A stretch of 64,000 nucleotides of DNA from Pseudomonas sp. ATCC 13867 (GCF_000349845.1 NC_020829.1:1-64000); one strand, 5' to 3'; positions 30,105-38,987 are shown, counted from the stretch's first letter. The notes: a model not told the origin generated them from the letters alone. Translations and numbers: made by a program.

Positions 30105-32018
30105 ATGCTGCCCTTCGCCCCTGAACCCTTTGCCGACGAGAGTCTCGAAAGCTACCTGCAGCGACTGGCACTTGCCCAGTTTCTTACCAGTAGCCAGCAG
30201 CTGTTACGCCCTGTAGGGCTGCGCTCCAAACGGCTATTTAGCCCCGACGAACTCAAACAGTTTGCGGAGCATTACGCCCTCAAAGCGCAGCAGCTTATTG
30301 AGATGGCCACGTTTCCTTCCGTTTCAGGAGCATTGGCGCGAGGAAAGTTCCTGCGGCTCAGAGCTGCGGTGTGCCCTCAATGCCTGGCTGAGGAGCCCTA
30401 TCTCCGTCAAAGCTGGTACCACGTGTTGGTGACTGCCTGCAGACGGCACAGCGCTGCACTCCTGGAAAGTTGTCCGGGATGCCGGCAGCCGCTTAGCCAC
30501 CACCGGGGGCCGCTGACTCACTGTTCGTGCGGAGTGGATCTTTCGGGGGTGCCGCAGCAGACTGCCGATGCAGGGAATCTGCTGGTATCGGCCCTCATCA
30601 GTGGTGAGGAGCAAGCAGTTCGCTCAGTGCAACAGCAACTGGGAGGCCTGCCCTGCTTACCTGAGGATATCGATGCTTTCGTGGTGTTCCTTGCCAACCT
30701 GAATCTAGCCCAGCCATGGCGTCGAGGGCGCGACATGCCTTTGGGCGAGGCTGAGACATTAAACAGGGCTGCTCATCACTTCCTGGAAGACCTCCCCGCG
30801 CGTTTCCAAGCATTTGTTCGGCGGCGGATTCAGTACGCTAATCAACGCCAAAGCGCCAAATTCATCACGGAGTTGGGCGGTTGGTATCGCCAGCTCACCC
30901 GTGATTTCGATCGACCCGAGTATGCCGCCGTCGTGCGGATTGCTGCGGAGTGTCTGGTGCTGCATGCGATCGCACCACTCAATCGGAAGATGAAGCGGAT
31001 CGGCAGCGACCTGCTCGGGATGAAGTCGACCTACACCACCGCCGAAACGGCTCGCCTGTTGGGTTCGTCTCCAGATCGGATCGTCGCTTTTGTCAAAGCC
31101 GGGCGCCTTCGTGGGCAGGTGCTTCAGGGTGGAGCCGTTGAGTACTGTCTGGTCGAACGTGCGGAAGTCGAGGAGCAGCAGCGCCTGGCGGCAGAGGTGA
31201 TTACTCGAAAAGACGTACAGCGAATGCTCAATGTTTCACGTCATCTGCGTGATCGCCTCATCGAGAGTGGGGTGCTGCAGTGTATTCCGGATGCGCAACG
31301 GCCGTTATTCGGTAAGGGCGAATTTTGGCGCGCCGAGGTCGAGCAGCTTTTGGCACGACTGAGTGAAGCCTGTGATGTGCATGATGGCGGCCCAACCCTG
31401 AGCCTGGCGGAGATCAGTGCACGGCAATTTCCGCGAGATCAACTCACCGAGTTGTATCGACAAATCGGCTCGGGGCAACTGAAGCCGGTGATCCGCCTGC
31501 AGGACGTCGAGGGGTTGGCATCCCTGCGTTTCGATCAGCATGACATTCTCGCCATCGTGGCGCCGGCCGAGGCGCCACGCTTCGAGCTGAGTATCACGGA
31601 TCTCACCAAGTTCACCCGCTGGAAGCACGCAACGATCAGAGGCTGGATAGAGGCTGGCTGGCTGCCATGCCGACGCGAAACGCTGCGCGGACGGGAGCAC
31701 ATCTGGATTTCACCGGCGCACCTGGTGGAGTTTCTCTCGCGCTACGTTGTCGTCGCGGATGCGGCTGATCAGCTCAAGACCAAATCCGTCTGGTTACAGG
31801 AGTCGCTGTACAGCCGAGGACTGGTTGCCCAAGCAGGGCACCTCAATACCGAAGGTGTTCGGCGGGGGCTGCTGCTCAGCACGGCTGCATTGCTCAACGT
31901 TGCCACAGGCCGCGCGCCGGCGTGGCGGCGCTCCGTCAATGACGAGCCAGCGAGCCTTCCGGTGGCTCCTTCCTCCTCAGTCCATGATGTGGGAGCGATC
32001 TATGGTCAGGTTGATTGA
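30105..32018 (+). CDS. tniQ: TniQ/TnsD-type target-site selector
   Basis: TniQ-family proteins bind the attachment site and recruit TnsC. The 637-aa protein starts at ATG 30105 with GGAGGG seven bases upstream. It has the N-terminal TniQ zinc-finger domain, with LRAAVCPQCLAEEPYLRQSW, then CRRHSAALLESCPGCRQ and a final CSCG. A long C-terminal half contains several helix-turn-helix-like units (TAETARLLGSSPDRIVAFVK, then DLTKFTRWKHATIRGWIEAG). This is the length and layout of site-specific TnsD proteins, longer than the short TniQ of CRISPR-guided elements. As the only TniQ in the element it is the likely reader of the gyrB 3' end (inference). Confidence 0.92.
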   Translation: MLPFAPEPFADESLESYLQRLALAQFLTSSQQLLRPVGLRSKRLFSPDELKQFAEHYALKAQQLIEMATFPSVSGALARGKFLRLRAAVCPQCLAEEPYLRQSWYHVLVTACRRHSAALLESCPGCRQPLSHHRGPLTHCSCGVDLSGVPQQTADAGNLLVSALISGEEQAVRSVQQQLGGLPCLPEDIDAFVVFLANLNLAQPWRRGRDMPLGEAETLNRAAHHFLEDLPARFQAFVRRRIQYANQRQSAKFITELGGWYRQLTRDFDRPEYAAVVRIAAECLVLHAIAPLNRKMKRIGSDLLGMKSTYTTAETARLLGSSPDRIVAFVKAGRLRGQVLQGGAVEYCLVERAEVEEQQRLAAEVITRKDVQRMLNVSRHLRDRLIESGVLQCIPDAQRPLFGKGEFWRAEVEQLLARLSEACDVHDGGPTLSLAEISARQFPRDQLTELYRQIGSGQLKPVIRLQDVEGLASLRFDQHDILAIVAPAEAPRFELSITDLTKFTRWKHATIRGWIEAGWLPCRRETLRGREHIWISPAHLVEFLSRYVVVADAADQLKTKSVWLQESLYSRGLVAQAGHLNTEGVRRGLLLSTAALLNVATGRAPAWRRSVNDEPASLPVAPSSSVHDVGAIYGQVD

Positions 32019-32349
32019 TCCTGCGACCGAGGCGCGGCTGCTGCGTGCCCGGCTCCATAGGTTTGGCGAGCCAGTGACGGCGTATCTAACGGACGTTCGT
32101 ATCTGCGCTGGCTGCGCCCTGGGTGTCGTCTATTGGGATGTGCAGCGACGCTTTTTTAATGGTCGGTTGATCAGGACTTCGGACATCCATCGAGTGGTGC
32201 AGTCTGGACGCTATTGGCTGCTCGCCACCGAAAGTCGGAGCCAATACGTCGTCGTGTCGTTCCAGCGACCGGGCGGGCGGAAATCGCTGGAAGCGTACCT
32301 GCCGCTTCTGTGCAGAGGCATATTCCCTACGCCTCTGGCGCTGCAATAG
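32002..32349 (+). CDS. Hypothetical protein overlapping tniQ (115 aa)
   Basis: ATG 32002 (MVRLIDPATEARLL) with GGAG seven bases upstream lies inside the end of tniQ, giving a 17-bp overlap and probable translational coupling. The protein has a CAGC pair (VRICAGCALGVVYWD) and a basic middle (RRFFNGRLIRTSDIHR). No family was recognised. It may be part of the transposition operon or the first cargo gene. Confidence 0.65.
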   Translation: MVRLIDPATEARLLRARLHRFGEPVTAYLTDVRICAGCALGVVYWDVQRRFFNGRLIRTSDIHRVVQSGRYWLLATESRSQYVVVSFQRPGGRKSLEAYLPLLCRGIFPTPLALQ

Positions 32350-32361
32350 CCGAGGTGACTC

Positions 32362-32748
32362 ATGATCACATCAATGATAACGCTCGAGTTGACCGAAGGT
32401 GATCGCGTGGCATTGTGGTGGTTGAAGCAACAGGCCGTCGCTGTGGCCACCCTGCTTTATCCAGACAGCCCACTCGAACAGCACAGCGTGGCAGCCCTTC
32501 TCACCCAGATCAGCCGGGAGCTTCGCGCGCCCGTCAATCTCCAGCTGGTGAGCGATTGCGCTCGGGTCGAGCAGCGCCTGCTGGAGGAGCTTGGCAGGGC
32601 CGCTCTGAGTAGGGCCAATTCAGTAGAGCGCCAAGCACTCTTCGACCTCGTGTATCCCCGGATCACAGGCGACAACTATGCCCATAAGCGGTTGAGCTGC
32701 CTGTGCTCCTCCGAGGCGTGGCCAGACGACACAGGTGAGCCAGTATGA
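32362..32748 (+). CDS. Hypothetical helical protein (128 aa)
   Basis: ATG 32362 is preceded by GAGGTG. The product is all-helical (DRVALWWLKQQAVAVATLLY, then VNLQLVSDCARVEQRLLEEL) with two cysteines near the C-terminus. It ends in an ATGA overlap with the metallophosphoesterase gene. The function is unknown; the tight packing suggests it is co-expressed with its neighbours. Confidence 0.6.
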   Translation: MITSMITLELTEGDRVALWWLKQQAVAVATLLYPDSPLEQHSVAALLTQISRELRAPVNLQLVSDCARVEQRLLEELGRAALSRANSVERQALFDLVYPRITGDNYAHKRLSCLCSSEAWPDDTGEPV

Positions 32749-33497
32749 AAATCCTGTTGTTGTCCGACCTGCACAACGAGTTTGAGTGCTATCAGCCGCC
32801 TTCCGTGGACGCCGATATCGTGGTTCTCGCCGGGGATATTGATCTCGGGATCCGGGGGGTGGAATGGGCCACATCAGTCTTTACCTGCCCTGTGCTGTAC
32901 GTTGCCGGCAATCATGAATTTTACCGAGGGCATCTCAAAAGAACCCTGGAAAAAATCAGGGCTGCGCGGACGGATCGAGTATGCGTGCTGGATCGGGATG
33001 TAGTGGAACTCGGCGGGGTGCGCTTTCTGGGGGCAACCGCCTGGACGGATTTTGCGGCGACCGACAATCAACCCACCGCTGCGGCCTTGGCTGGACAGTT
33101 GCTCAACGATTTCCGACAGATCCGTACCGAGAACTACCGCCCCTGTCGGCCGCTGGATTTCATCACCCAGGCCTCGCTGACGCGACTCTGGCTGCAGGAA
33201 CAGTTGACGATTCCCTTCAGCGGGCCAACGGTGGTGATCACTCACCATGCCCCCTCGCTGAGATCCTTGCAGGGTAACCCGCACGCGGGTGGCCGCCTCG
33301 ATGCGGCTTTCGCCAACCAATGGGATGACCTGATGGGCGATCCGATTTCGCTTTGGCTGCATGGCCACGTGCATACGGCGGTGGATTACGAGCTGCGTGG
33401 TACCCGCGTGGTATGCAATCCCCGAGGCTATCCCGGAGAGCAGACGGGTTGGTCTCCCTACAAGCTGATTCAGCTGACTGTGCCGGAGGTGTCGTGA
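32745..33497 (+). CDS. Calcineurin-like metallophosphoesterase
   Basis: This 250-aa protein has all the motifs of a binuclear-metal phosphoesterase: LLSDLHNE (DxH) at 5-12, LAGDIDLG (GD), VAGNHEFYRG (GNHE), TVVITHHAP and the late WLHGHVHT (GHxH). It should hydrolyse phosphoesters, perhaps nucleotides or nucleic acid ends. The substrate cannot be told from sequence. It overlaps the gene before (ATGA) and the gene after (TGATG), so it lies in a polycistronic unit that begins with tnsABC-tniQ. Confidence 0.85.
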   Translation: MKILLLSDLHNEFECYQPPSVDADIVVLAGDIDLGIRGVEWATSVFTCPVLYVAGNHEFYRGHLKRTLEKIRAARTDRVCVLDRDVVELGGVRFLGATAWTDFAATDNQPTAAALAGQLLNDFRQIRTENYRPCRPLDFITQASLTRLWLQEQLTIPFSGPTVVITHHAPSLRSLQGNPHAGGRLDAAFANQWDDLMGDPISLWLHGHVHTAVDYELRGTRVVCNPRGYPGEQTGWSPYKLIQLTVPEVS

Positions 33498-33907
33498 TGG
33501 ACGTGAAGGAGCTGGTGGGGCAGGCCTGGGACGCGCTGTACAGCGAGGGGACGCCGATGCCCGGATGCCAATTAGCCGAGGCTGAGGCAGTGATCGAGGT
33601 GCAGCGACGTTTTCCGCGTAAGCCCTACTGCCTGGTGCGACAGTGGGCCCTGATCGATCTGGAGTGCCCTGCAGCTGCCTTGACCCTCATCGAGCGAAGT
33701 GGACGGCGCCCCACGGTGGTGTTCGCCCATTGCATTGTTTCGGATAGTGCCCATCGCGGCCCACCGGGTAATTGGATTCGTAGCACTTTTGAGGTGTCTC
33801 GGGACGATAGTGCGGGCCTCTTCGAGAGCCGCAATACCGTTTACGTGCTCTTAGGCCCCGGTACGCGCCGAACCGCTCCGCTGGGGGTGGTGATGTCCAT
33901 CCATTAG
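33497..33907 (+). CDS. Small protein resembling DUF6957 (136 aa)
   Basis: ATG 33497 overlaps the phosphoesterase stop (TGATG). The sequence (VVFAHCIVSDSAHRGPPG, WIRSTFEVSRDDSAGLFESR, TVYVLLGPGTRRTA) resembles a small uncharacterised beta-rich family common in pseudomonads (DUF6957, from memory). The function is unknown. Its pairing with the phosphoesterase may be meaningful. It ends 51 bp before the HipA-like gene. Confidence 0.6.
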   Translation: MDVKELVGQAWDALYSEGTPMPGCQLAEAEAVIEVQRRFPRKPYCLVRQWALIDLECPAAALTLIERSGRRPTVVFAHCIVSDSAHRGPPGNWIRSTFEVSRDDSAGLFESRNTVYVLLGPGTRRTAPLGVVMSIH

Positions 33908-33958
33908 GTGTTTCTGTTCCGCCCCCGTGGGACATGGCACAGTGAACTGGAGAGGCAT

Positions 33959-35272
33959 ATGTCGAACGCTGTCCGAATGACCGTCCAGGCGCACATTGGT
34001 GATGACTGGTTCGATGCGCTGACCTTGGTTTTCACGCGCCCAGAACAAGGGCGCTTTGGCCCCTGCGCGTTCTCCTATACCGACCCTTTCATCAGCCGTT
34101 TCCACAGCGAGCTGGGTACTCCATTCGCCTGCGCTGTCAGCGTACGCCATCGTCTGGATTGGACGCGTTTTCACACCGAAGGCTTCCCCGCATTCTTGTA
34201 TGACCTGATGCCGTCGGGTGCCGCGCGCACAGTGCTGTGTCGTTGGCGAGCCTTGCAGGCGTTGGAACTCCCGCCAAGTCTTGATGGGCTGATGTATTGC
34301 ACCCCGGCGCCGGTCGGACATCTGCGGATAAAGGAGTCCGCAGCACTTATCGCCACCGCCCCCCGATTTGCTGTGCCGCGCGAGGAAGTGATTCGGCAAA
34401 ACCTTCGCCTCTTCGATCCTGGTGAAGAACATGGACTAGTCGCAGGTGGCTCACTCGGTGCTGGCGGCGAGGCGCCTAAGCTCCTCCTCGCTGAGACACG
34501 GCACGGAGAGCTATTTGCAGATGCGCTGCTACCGGATCAGTTTGCAGAAAGGCACTGGCTGGTAAAGTTTCCGCGAGGCAGTACTGCGTTGGATCGAGAC
34601 ATTCTGCGCAGCGAGTACCTGTACTACCGCGCTGTGGCGCAGCTGGGTTTGGACAGCATCGCGCTACATGGATTGGCCCTCGAGTCGGACACTCTTCCTA
34701 GCCTGTGGATGCCGCGCTTTGATCGAGTGCGTAGGGGGGAAGCCGTGCATCGCATGCCAATGGAGTCGATGTACTCGCTCTGCGGAAACACCCATCCAGG
34801 CTCTGCATTACGCCACGAGGCGGTGCTGACGGCATTGGTCGGACTATGGCGGGAGGCTGGACAGGCCCACCTGGTCGAAGAGCTTGTATTCGAGTATCTG
34901 CGTCGGGATCTGCTCAATCGCATCCTGGGCAACTCCGACAACCACGGACGAAACAGCGCGATCCTTCGAGACGGTCAGCTGACGCTGGCGCCGATCTACG
35001 ATCTCGCTCCTATGGTGTTGGATCCCCACGGCATTAGTCGTTCCACTAAATGGGCAGCTGAGCGCAGCCACCAGCTTGTCTGGCGGGCGGTTTGTCAGGC
35101 GCTGGCGGAGTTTGCCGAGCCCGGCGCTATGTTTGATCGGCTGCGCGACGCCGCGCAGCGATTCCGAGCCTTGCCCGATCTGCTGGTCGACTTACCCCAC
35201 GCAGTACGCAGTGCACCGGTCATTCCACTCAATAACCTCGATGTTCGTCTGCGTGAGTGGGGCCTGCGTTGA
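33959..35272 (+). CDS. HipA-family serine/threonine kinase (toxin-like)
   Basis: This 437-aa protein starts at ATG 33959 with GGAGAGG upstream; a frame from 33908 lacks a ribosome site. It has the HipA fold: an N-terminal subdomain (GEEHGLVAGGSLGAGGEAPK glycine-rich loop near 160-172), an LVKFPRGS lysine near 202, MPRFDRVRRG, the catalytic loop NRILGNSDNHGRNSAIL near 320-336 and the metal-binding IYDLAPM near 345. HipA kinases phosphorylate targets such as glutamyl-tRNA synthetase to slow growth. No upstream hipB is present. The gene after it carries an antitoxin-like domain, an unusual order. Confidence 0.85.
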   Translation: MSNAVRMTVQAHIGDDWFDALTLVFTRPEQGRFGPCAFSYTDPFISRFHSELGTPFACAVSVRHRLDWTRFHTEGFPAFLYDLMPSGAARTVLCRWRALQALELPPSLDGLMYCTPAPVGHLRIKESAALIATAPRFAVPREEVIRQNLRLFDPGEEHGLVAGGSLGAGGEAPKLLLAETRHGELFADALLPDQFAERHWLVKFPRGSTALDRDILRSEYLYYRAVAQLGLDSIALHGLALESDTLPSLWMPRFDRVRRGEAVHRMPMESMYSLCGNTHPGSALRHEAVLTALVGLWREAGQAHLVEELVFEYLRRDLLNRILGNSDNHGRNSAILRDGQLTLAPIYDLAPMVLDPHGISRSTKWAAERSHQLVWRAVCQALAEFAEPGAMFDRLRDAAQRFRALPDLLVDLPHAVRSAPVIPLNNLDVRLREWGLR

Positions 35273-35297
35273 GGCACTGGGCAACTGGAGGGATAGC

Positions 35298-36050
35298 ATG
35301 GAGAAGGTCAGTACAGCCACCGAGGGTCTTTGCGATGTTTGTCGGCGCAGGCTTCCTCACGATAGGAGTGGTTGTCGGCATGGGGAGTTGCTGGCGAACT
35401 GGGGTGAAGGCTCAGCGCACGTGGGGGAGCAGTACCGACTGCAACTGTGTGAAAGCTGCTTTTTCTATGCTCTAGCGACGCTTCGCAGTCTCCGTCGGAC
35501 AGCAAGCATGTTTGACGATGAGGTATTGCCTGATGCGTTGTCTTTTGGCCGAGTGCATCCGGGGCAAGCAACTGATGATGACGTCAGGCAGATCATAATG
35601 AGGGCTGAATTTGCCGCGCGGCTCATTTCTCTGGGGCGGACAAGGGCAATGCCTGCCTTGCTTGAGCGGGCGTGTGAGCACTGGCTCTGCGTTGAGCCTT
35701 TGCTGAGGGCACCGGCAAGTGAGGAGGCGTACCTAACGGCAGTGGGGATGCTGTATCAACTATTGGACATCGTGGGCGATAACGAGCAGCACCCTTTACA
35801 GGGGCTTCTGGCGTTAATAAGCGACAAAATCGCGGCCTACGATGCCGAGCACTTTCCCGTGTCATCGTGTAGCCCTGCCCAAGTGCTGCAGTATCTGATG
35901 ACGGAGCGTGGCCTTGGCCTCGACGACCTGCCCGAAGTAGCCAACTCAGCTGGTATTGCCGATTTGCTCGGTGGTAGAAAGCGATTTACTCGGAAACAGA
36001 TCCGCGCGCTATCAGGGCGCTTCGGTGTACCCAGCACAGTGTTTCGTTGA
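35298..36050 (+). CDS. Zinc-finger/HigA-like protein, possible antitoxin partner of the HipA kinase
   Basis: ATG 35298 has GGAGGG seven bases upstream. The 250-aa protein joins an N-terminal four-cysteine motif (CDVCRRRLPHDRSGC, then LQLCESCFF) to a helical middle and a C-terminal 60-residue region. That region (QVLQYLMTERGLGLDDLPEV, LLGGRKRFTRKQIRALSGRF, GVPSTVFR) matches the HigA/XRE-type DNA-binding domain pattern. It is 25 bp after the HipA-like gene. The kinase-then-XRE order suggests a toxin-antitoxin or regulator pair; the zinc-finger fusion is unusual. Confidence 0.65.
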   Translation: MEKVSTATEGLCDVCRRRLPHDRSGCRHGELLANWGEGSAHVGEQYRLQLCESCFFYALATLRSLRRTASMFDDEVLPDALSFGRVHPGQATDDDVRQIIMRAEFAARLISLGRTRAMPALLERACEHWLCVEPLLRAPASEEAYLTAVGMLYQLLDIVGDNEQHPLQGLLALISDKIAAYDAEHFPVSSCSPAQVLQYLMTERGLGLDDLPEVANSAGIADLLGGRKRFTRKQIRALSGRFGVPSTVFR

Positions 36051-36151
36051 AACCAACATGGGAATGGATGGCAATCTGCATTTTGCCACTGCTGAGCCAT
36101 ACCCCCCTGTGAACGGCCGGCCAGAGTTTTAATGACGTAGGAGTACACGCT

Positions 36152-36424
36152 ATGGCAAGACCTACTGAAACGCAGGTCGTCAAATGTTGCGTGCCGGTGT
36201 CGTTGGCGGAAAAGCTGGAGCGATTGTCTTCTCGCTCAGGACGTTCACTGGACTGGATTTTCCAGCAAGCCTTAGCCGCTTGGGCCGACCAGGAAGAAGA
36301 GCGCAGCAGCATGACGCAAGTAGACCTGGTTGAGGTCGAACTCGGTCGCGTGATTGATCACGATACAGTAGAAGCCTGGGCGGATAGTCTGAGCAGTGAA
36401 ACACCTTTGCGAGAGTCGCGTTAA
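36152..36424 (+). CDS. Ribbon-helix-helix antitoxin-like protein (90 aa)
   Basis: ATG 36152 has GGAG nine bases upstream. The N-terminus (TQVVKCCVPVSLAEKLERLS followed by RSGRSLDWIFQQALAAWADQ) has the beta-strand plus two-helix pattern of RHH DNA-binding antitoxins (CopG/ParD/RelB-type). The acidic C-terminus would bind a toxin. No toxin frame is found downstream on the same strand, so it may be an orphan antitoxin, work in trans or form a pair with a gene that has been lost. The next 270 bp (36425-36696) hold nothing recognisable. Confidence 0.7.
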   Translation: MARPTETQVVKCCVPVSLAEKLERLSSRSGRSLDWIFQQALAAWADQEEERSSMTQVDLVEVELGRVIDHDTVEAWADSLSSETPLRESR

Positions 36425-36696
36425 AGAGCCATAAGGTGTTGGGTGAAGGTTAGCGACATAGCTCTCATTAGCGAATCTATGCCCTTGGTTCGCTTTAGAG
36501 CTTTTGTTGTCTCGGCGCGTAAGCGGTGTCGCATCGCAGTACAAAGCGGTTGATATGGGATGGCTAGGGCGGCGAGGCGAGCCAACTCTGAGGCCAGAAT
36601 GGCGGCTTTATAATCGCTCTATAATTGCCTATAAAAGTCCTGTAACTACCGTTCTAGAGCGCTTTTTCGCTTTGTTCTCGGCGAACAGCTTGCTGG

Positions 36697-37182
36697 CTAC
36701 GGCTCGAATGAGTCCAGCCGACGGAGTGCCTGCTCCCATGGAAGGCGACGGGCGTTGTCTCGCATGCGCTGATAGCTATCTCGGGCTGCGACGACGGTGA
36801 TGATCTGATGGCGAATCAATTCTTCCACTACCCAGATAGTGCCTCTGACCTCAATGGCTTCTTGCTCGGCCGTTTGCCGCAGTGCCTGATCACCGGAGAG
36901 CAGAGGGCAGCCCTCCTGGCGCGCCAAGGCAAGTGCAAAACAATCATTACGGCTGGGGCCGCTTACGCGTGCTGTCAGCGCCAGGGCATATAGCATTGAC
37001 TCTGAAGTGAGCTCATCCAGCCGCAGCCCTCTTTCCAAGAGGTGGGCGTGCTGGGCTTCCAGCTCTTCGGTAAACAGAATGTCGGGAACGCTGAATTGGT
37101 AAGGGAGGCGGAACAGCTGATCCAGTAGCTGCCCCTCCTCCAGATCGATCAGGATGTTGGCATCACTGATGAGCAACCGCAT
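36697..37182 (-). CDS. PIN-domain ribonuclease (toxin-like)
   Basis: ATG 37182 (MRLLISDANILIDLEEGQ) gives 161 aa and overlaps the end of the ImmA-like gene by 20 bp. Conserved PIN acidic residues appear in ISDANILIDLE, in the central LTARVSGPSRNDCFALALA and in GCPLLSGDQALR. The fold is that of Mg-dependent RNases used as VapC-type toxins. Translation is probably coupled to the upstream XRE/ImmA protein. This gene order, regulator-protease then PIN protein, is a known toxin-antitoxin-like arrangement (COG2856 next to PIN). Confidence 0.82.
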   Translation of the reverse strand: MRLLISDANILIDLEEGQLLDQLFRLPYQFSVPDILFTEELEAQHAHLLERGLRLDELTSESMLYALALTARVSGPSRNDCFALALARQEGCPLLSGDQALRQTAEQEAIEVRGTIWVVEELIRHQIITVVAARDSYQRMRDNARRLPWEQALRRLDSFEP

Positions 37183-38230
37183 CCAGCAACTCCAGTTTAC
37201 GCGCCTGATGGAACTGGAATACCGGAACCCCAAGCAGCTCGGCGGCCTTGGACTCGCCGACAATGCCCTCGCCTAAGGCCCGGTAAACCAGCTGCTGGAA
37301 GAGCAGGGTGCTTTCCTGGCGGTACGCGTTGCCAGGCTCGCGTTTGCGCCACCCTTGTTTGCCGAAGACGATGAATAGGCGCTCACGCGTCGATGGGGGA
37401 ATGATCTCCAGATCGGCAGCACGGTATAGGCAGCCCTGCATGCTGATGCCGTACTCCTGCTTCAGCAAATACAGCTCTTGCATCTCCAGCATGTGCCGCT
37501 TCAGACCCAACTGTTGGCGCATTGCACTCGCCGGCAGGAGAAGCGCCGAGGCAAAGCGATTGCAGGCTTTTTCTTCATCCAGGTGGCCGGCCAAGCGGCC
37601 ATGTAACAGTAGGTGACCCAGTTCATGGGCCAGGGTGAATCGCTGGCGATCGCCAGGCCAGTTGGCCGAAATCACGATGACGGGTTTTCCCGCGACGCTG
37701 GCTTGCAGGCCATCGAACTTCGCCTGCACGTCCACCTGGGTAATGATCACCAGGATGCCGTGCGACTCCAGGACATCAATCAGATCGGGGATGGGGTTGA
37801 GTCCCAACTCCCACGCGGCGCGCAGCCGATCAGCTTGCTCATCGACGTGCTCCAGGCTTTCGATCTGATCGGGCAGCCACGCGGGCACGGCAAATTGATC
37901 CACGGGAAATTCCGGCCATAGGTTGGCCAGTTCCTGCCAGCGTTCGGCCTGATCAAGCACGTCAGCTTCAATCTGCTTGAGGAGACTTTGTGGGGTGCTG
38001 GAGCGCTTACGGTACTCCACCCCTTGCAGCTCCACCTTCACTGGGCGGAAGAAGTACTCGACTCGCACCGACAAAGCTTTGCTCAGACGAATAAGAACGC
38101 CGGAGCTGGGCATGCTTTCATCGTGTTCGTACTTCTTGATCATGTTGGCGCTGACGCCAACTTGCTGCCCTAAGGCCAGCATCGACAGACCGGAGGCGGC
38201 ACGTGCGCGCTTGAGGCGTTCGCCAATCAT
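37163..38230 (-). CDS. XRE/ImmA-IrrE metallopeptidase regulator
   Basis: This 355-aa protein has an N-terminal XRE helix-turn-helix (ERLKRARAASGLSMLALGQQ, then VSANMIKKYEHDES) and a C-terminal zinc peptidase domain with LAHELGHLLLH near 195-205 plus the distal glutamate in DEEKACNRFASALLLP. Proteins of this type cleave or sequester repressors (ImmA, IrrE/PprI). The linked PIN gene overlaps its 3' end, suggesting an antitoxin-protease with its toxin. A 30-residue C-terminal helix (GVPVFQFHQARKLELLDAV) follows. Confidence 0.87.
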   Translation of the reverse strand: MIGERLKRARAASGLSMLALGQQVGVSANMIKKYEHDESMPSSGVLIRLSKALSVRVEYFFRPVKVELQGVEYRKRSSTPQSLLKQIEADVLDQAERWQELANLWPEFPVDQFAVPAWLPDQIESLEHVDEQADRLRAAWELGLNPIPDLIDVLESHGILVIITQVDVQAKFDGLQASVAGKPVIVISANWPGDRQRFTLAHELGHLLLHGRLAGHLDEEKACNRFASALLLPASAMRQQLGLKRHMLEMQELYLLKQEYGISMQGCLYRAADLEIIPPSTRERLFIVFGKQGWRKREPGNAYRQESTLLFQQLVYRALGEGIVGESKAAELLGVPVFQFHQARKLELLDAVAHQ

Positions 38231-38370
38231 CCTGTCCTCCTGCTGGTTTATAAAATCTATATTGAGCTAGAAATTGTAAACCGCAAGTGCTGGTTCGTCG
38301 AGTGAGCGGCGGCCCCTAGAACCCTATCGTCGCCTCTCCTGGATCGTTGAGAGGCAGAATACCGACTGGA

Positions 38371-38922
38371 TCAGTGTGCGCCTTGGCGACCAAACATCGG
38401 CTGCTGCTGGCGCCAAAGGCCGTCCTCGATCGCCTGAATAAGGGATGTCGGCGTATCCGCGGCAAACCGCCAGGCTTGAAGCTCCAGGGAGCCGTCCACT
38501 GCTGCCGGGAGCCAGTGACAGAGCTGCAAGGCGTAGGTACGGGCATAACCGTAGCCAAAATGCTGCTTGATCCTCTCGAGCAGTTTTTGCGAGCTCCCCA
38601 CATAGAGGATCGCCGAAGGCGCCTGTTGACGTGCGTAGGCGCGATTGGCCTGGCCATTGTTTTTGGCATCAGCAAAGGCGGCATGCAGTGTCGGTACCAA
38701 TCCAGGATCGGCAACCGCGAGTTGATACAGGTAGGCTGTTGCCGATTTCCCTTGGCCGGCCCACTGGCTCAGGGACTGCAGGGCTTGCTCGGGATAGCCT
38801 TGGTGGATCGCTGCCAGCGGCACACGGATCTGATGGTGCGCGATAACGTTGGCCTTACGCACAGCATTAGCCTGGGCCTGCAGGTCGTCAGCGATCCGCT
38901 TCAACACGCGTTCATCGAACAT
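38371..38922 (-). CDS. GIY-YIG-like nuclease domain protein
   Basis: ATG 38922 has AGGAGG six bases upstream and gives 183 aa. The N-terminal half is helical. The C-terminal half has AILYVGSSQKLLERIKQHFG, the pattern of the GIY-YIG superfamily (YVG, then a conserved Arg), and ends with IEDGLWRQQQPMFGRQG, in line with the distal Glu and the P-x-x-G/N end of the fold. It is a possible DNA-cleaving effector, 65 bp downstream of a Phd-like gene on the same strand. The first tyrosine of the classic GIY is replaced by I-L in the visible motif. Confidence 0.7.
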   Translation of the reverse strand: MFDERVLKRIADDLQAQANAVRKANVIAHHQIRVPLAAIHQGYPEQALQSLSQWAGQGKSATAYLYQLAVADPGLVPTLHAAFADAKNNGQANRAYARQQAPSAILYVGSSQKLLERIKQHFGYGYARTYALQLCHWLPAAVDGSLELQAWRFAADTPTSLIQAIEDGLWRQQQPMFGRQGAH

Positions 38923-38987
38923 CAAGCGCCTCCTGGGTGGCGGATGGGGGGAGCGTGAATAAATGGTGAGTGAGCAACCGTGTCGAG

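Noticed and set aside
31747..32001. Longer upstream frame for the 115-aa gene inside tniQ
   Set aside because: The extension overlaps tniQ out of frame, while a well-spaced GGAG precedes ATG 32002.
36504..36800. 98-codon plus-strand frame as a toxin for the RHH antitoxin
   Set aside because: It overlaps the PIN gene on the opposite strand, lacks a ribosome site and has no toxin-like features.
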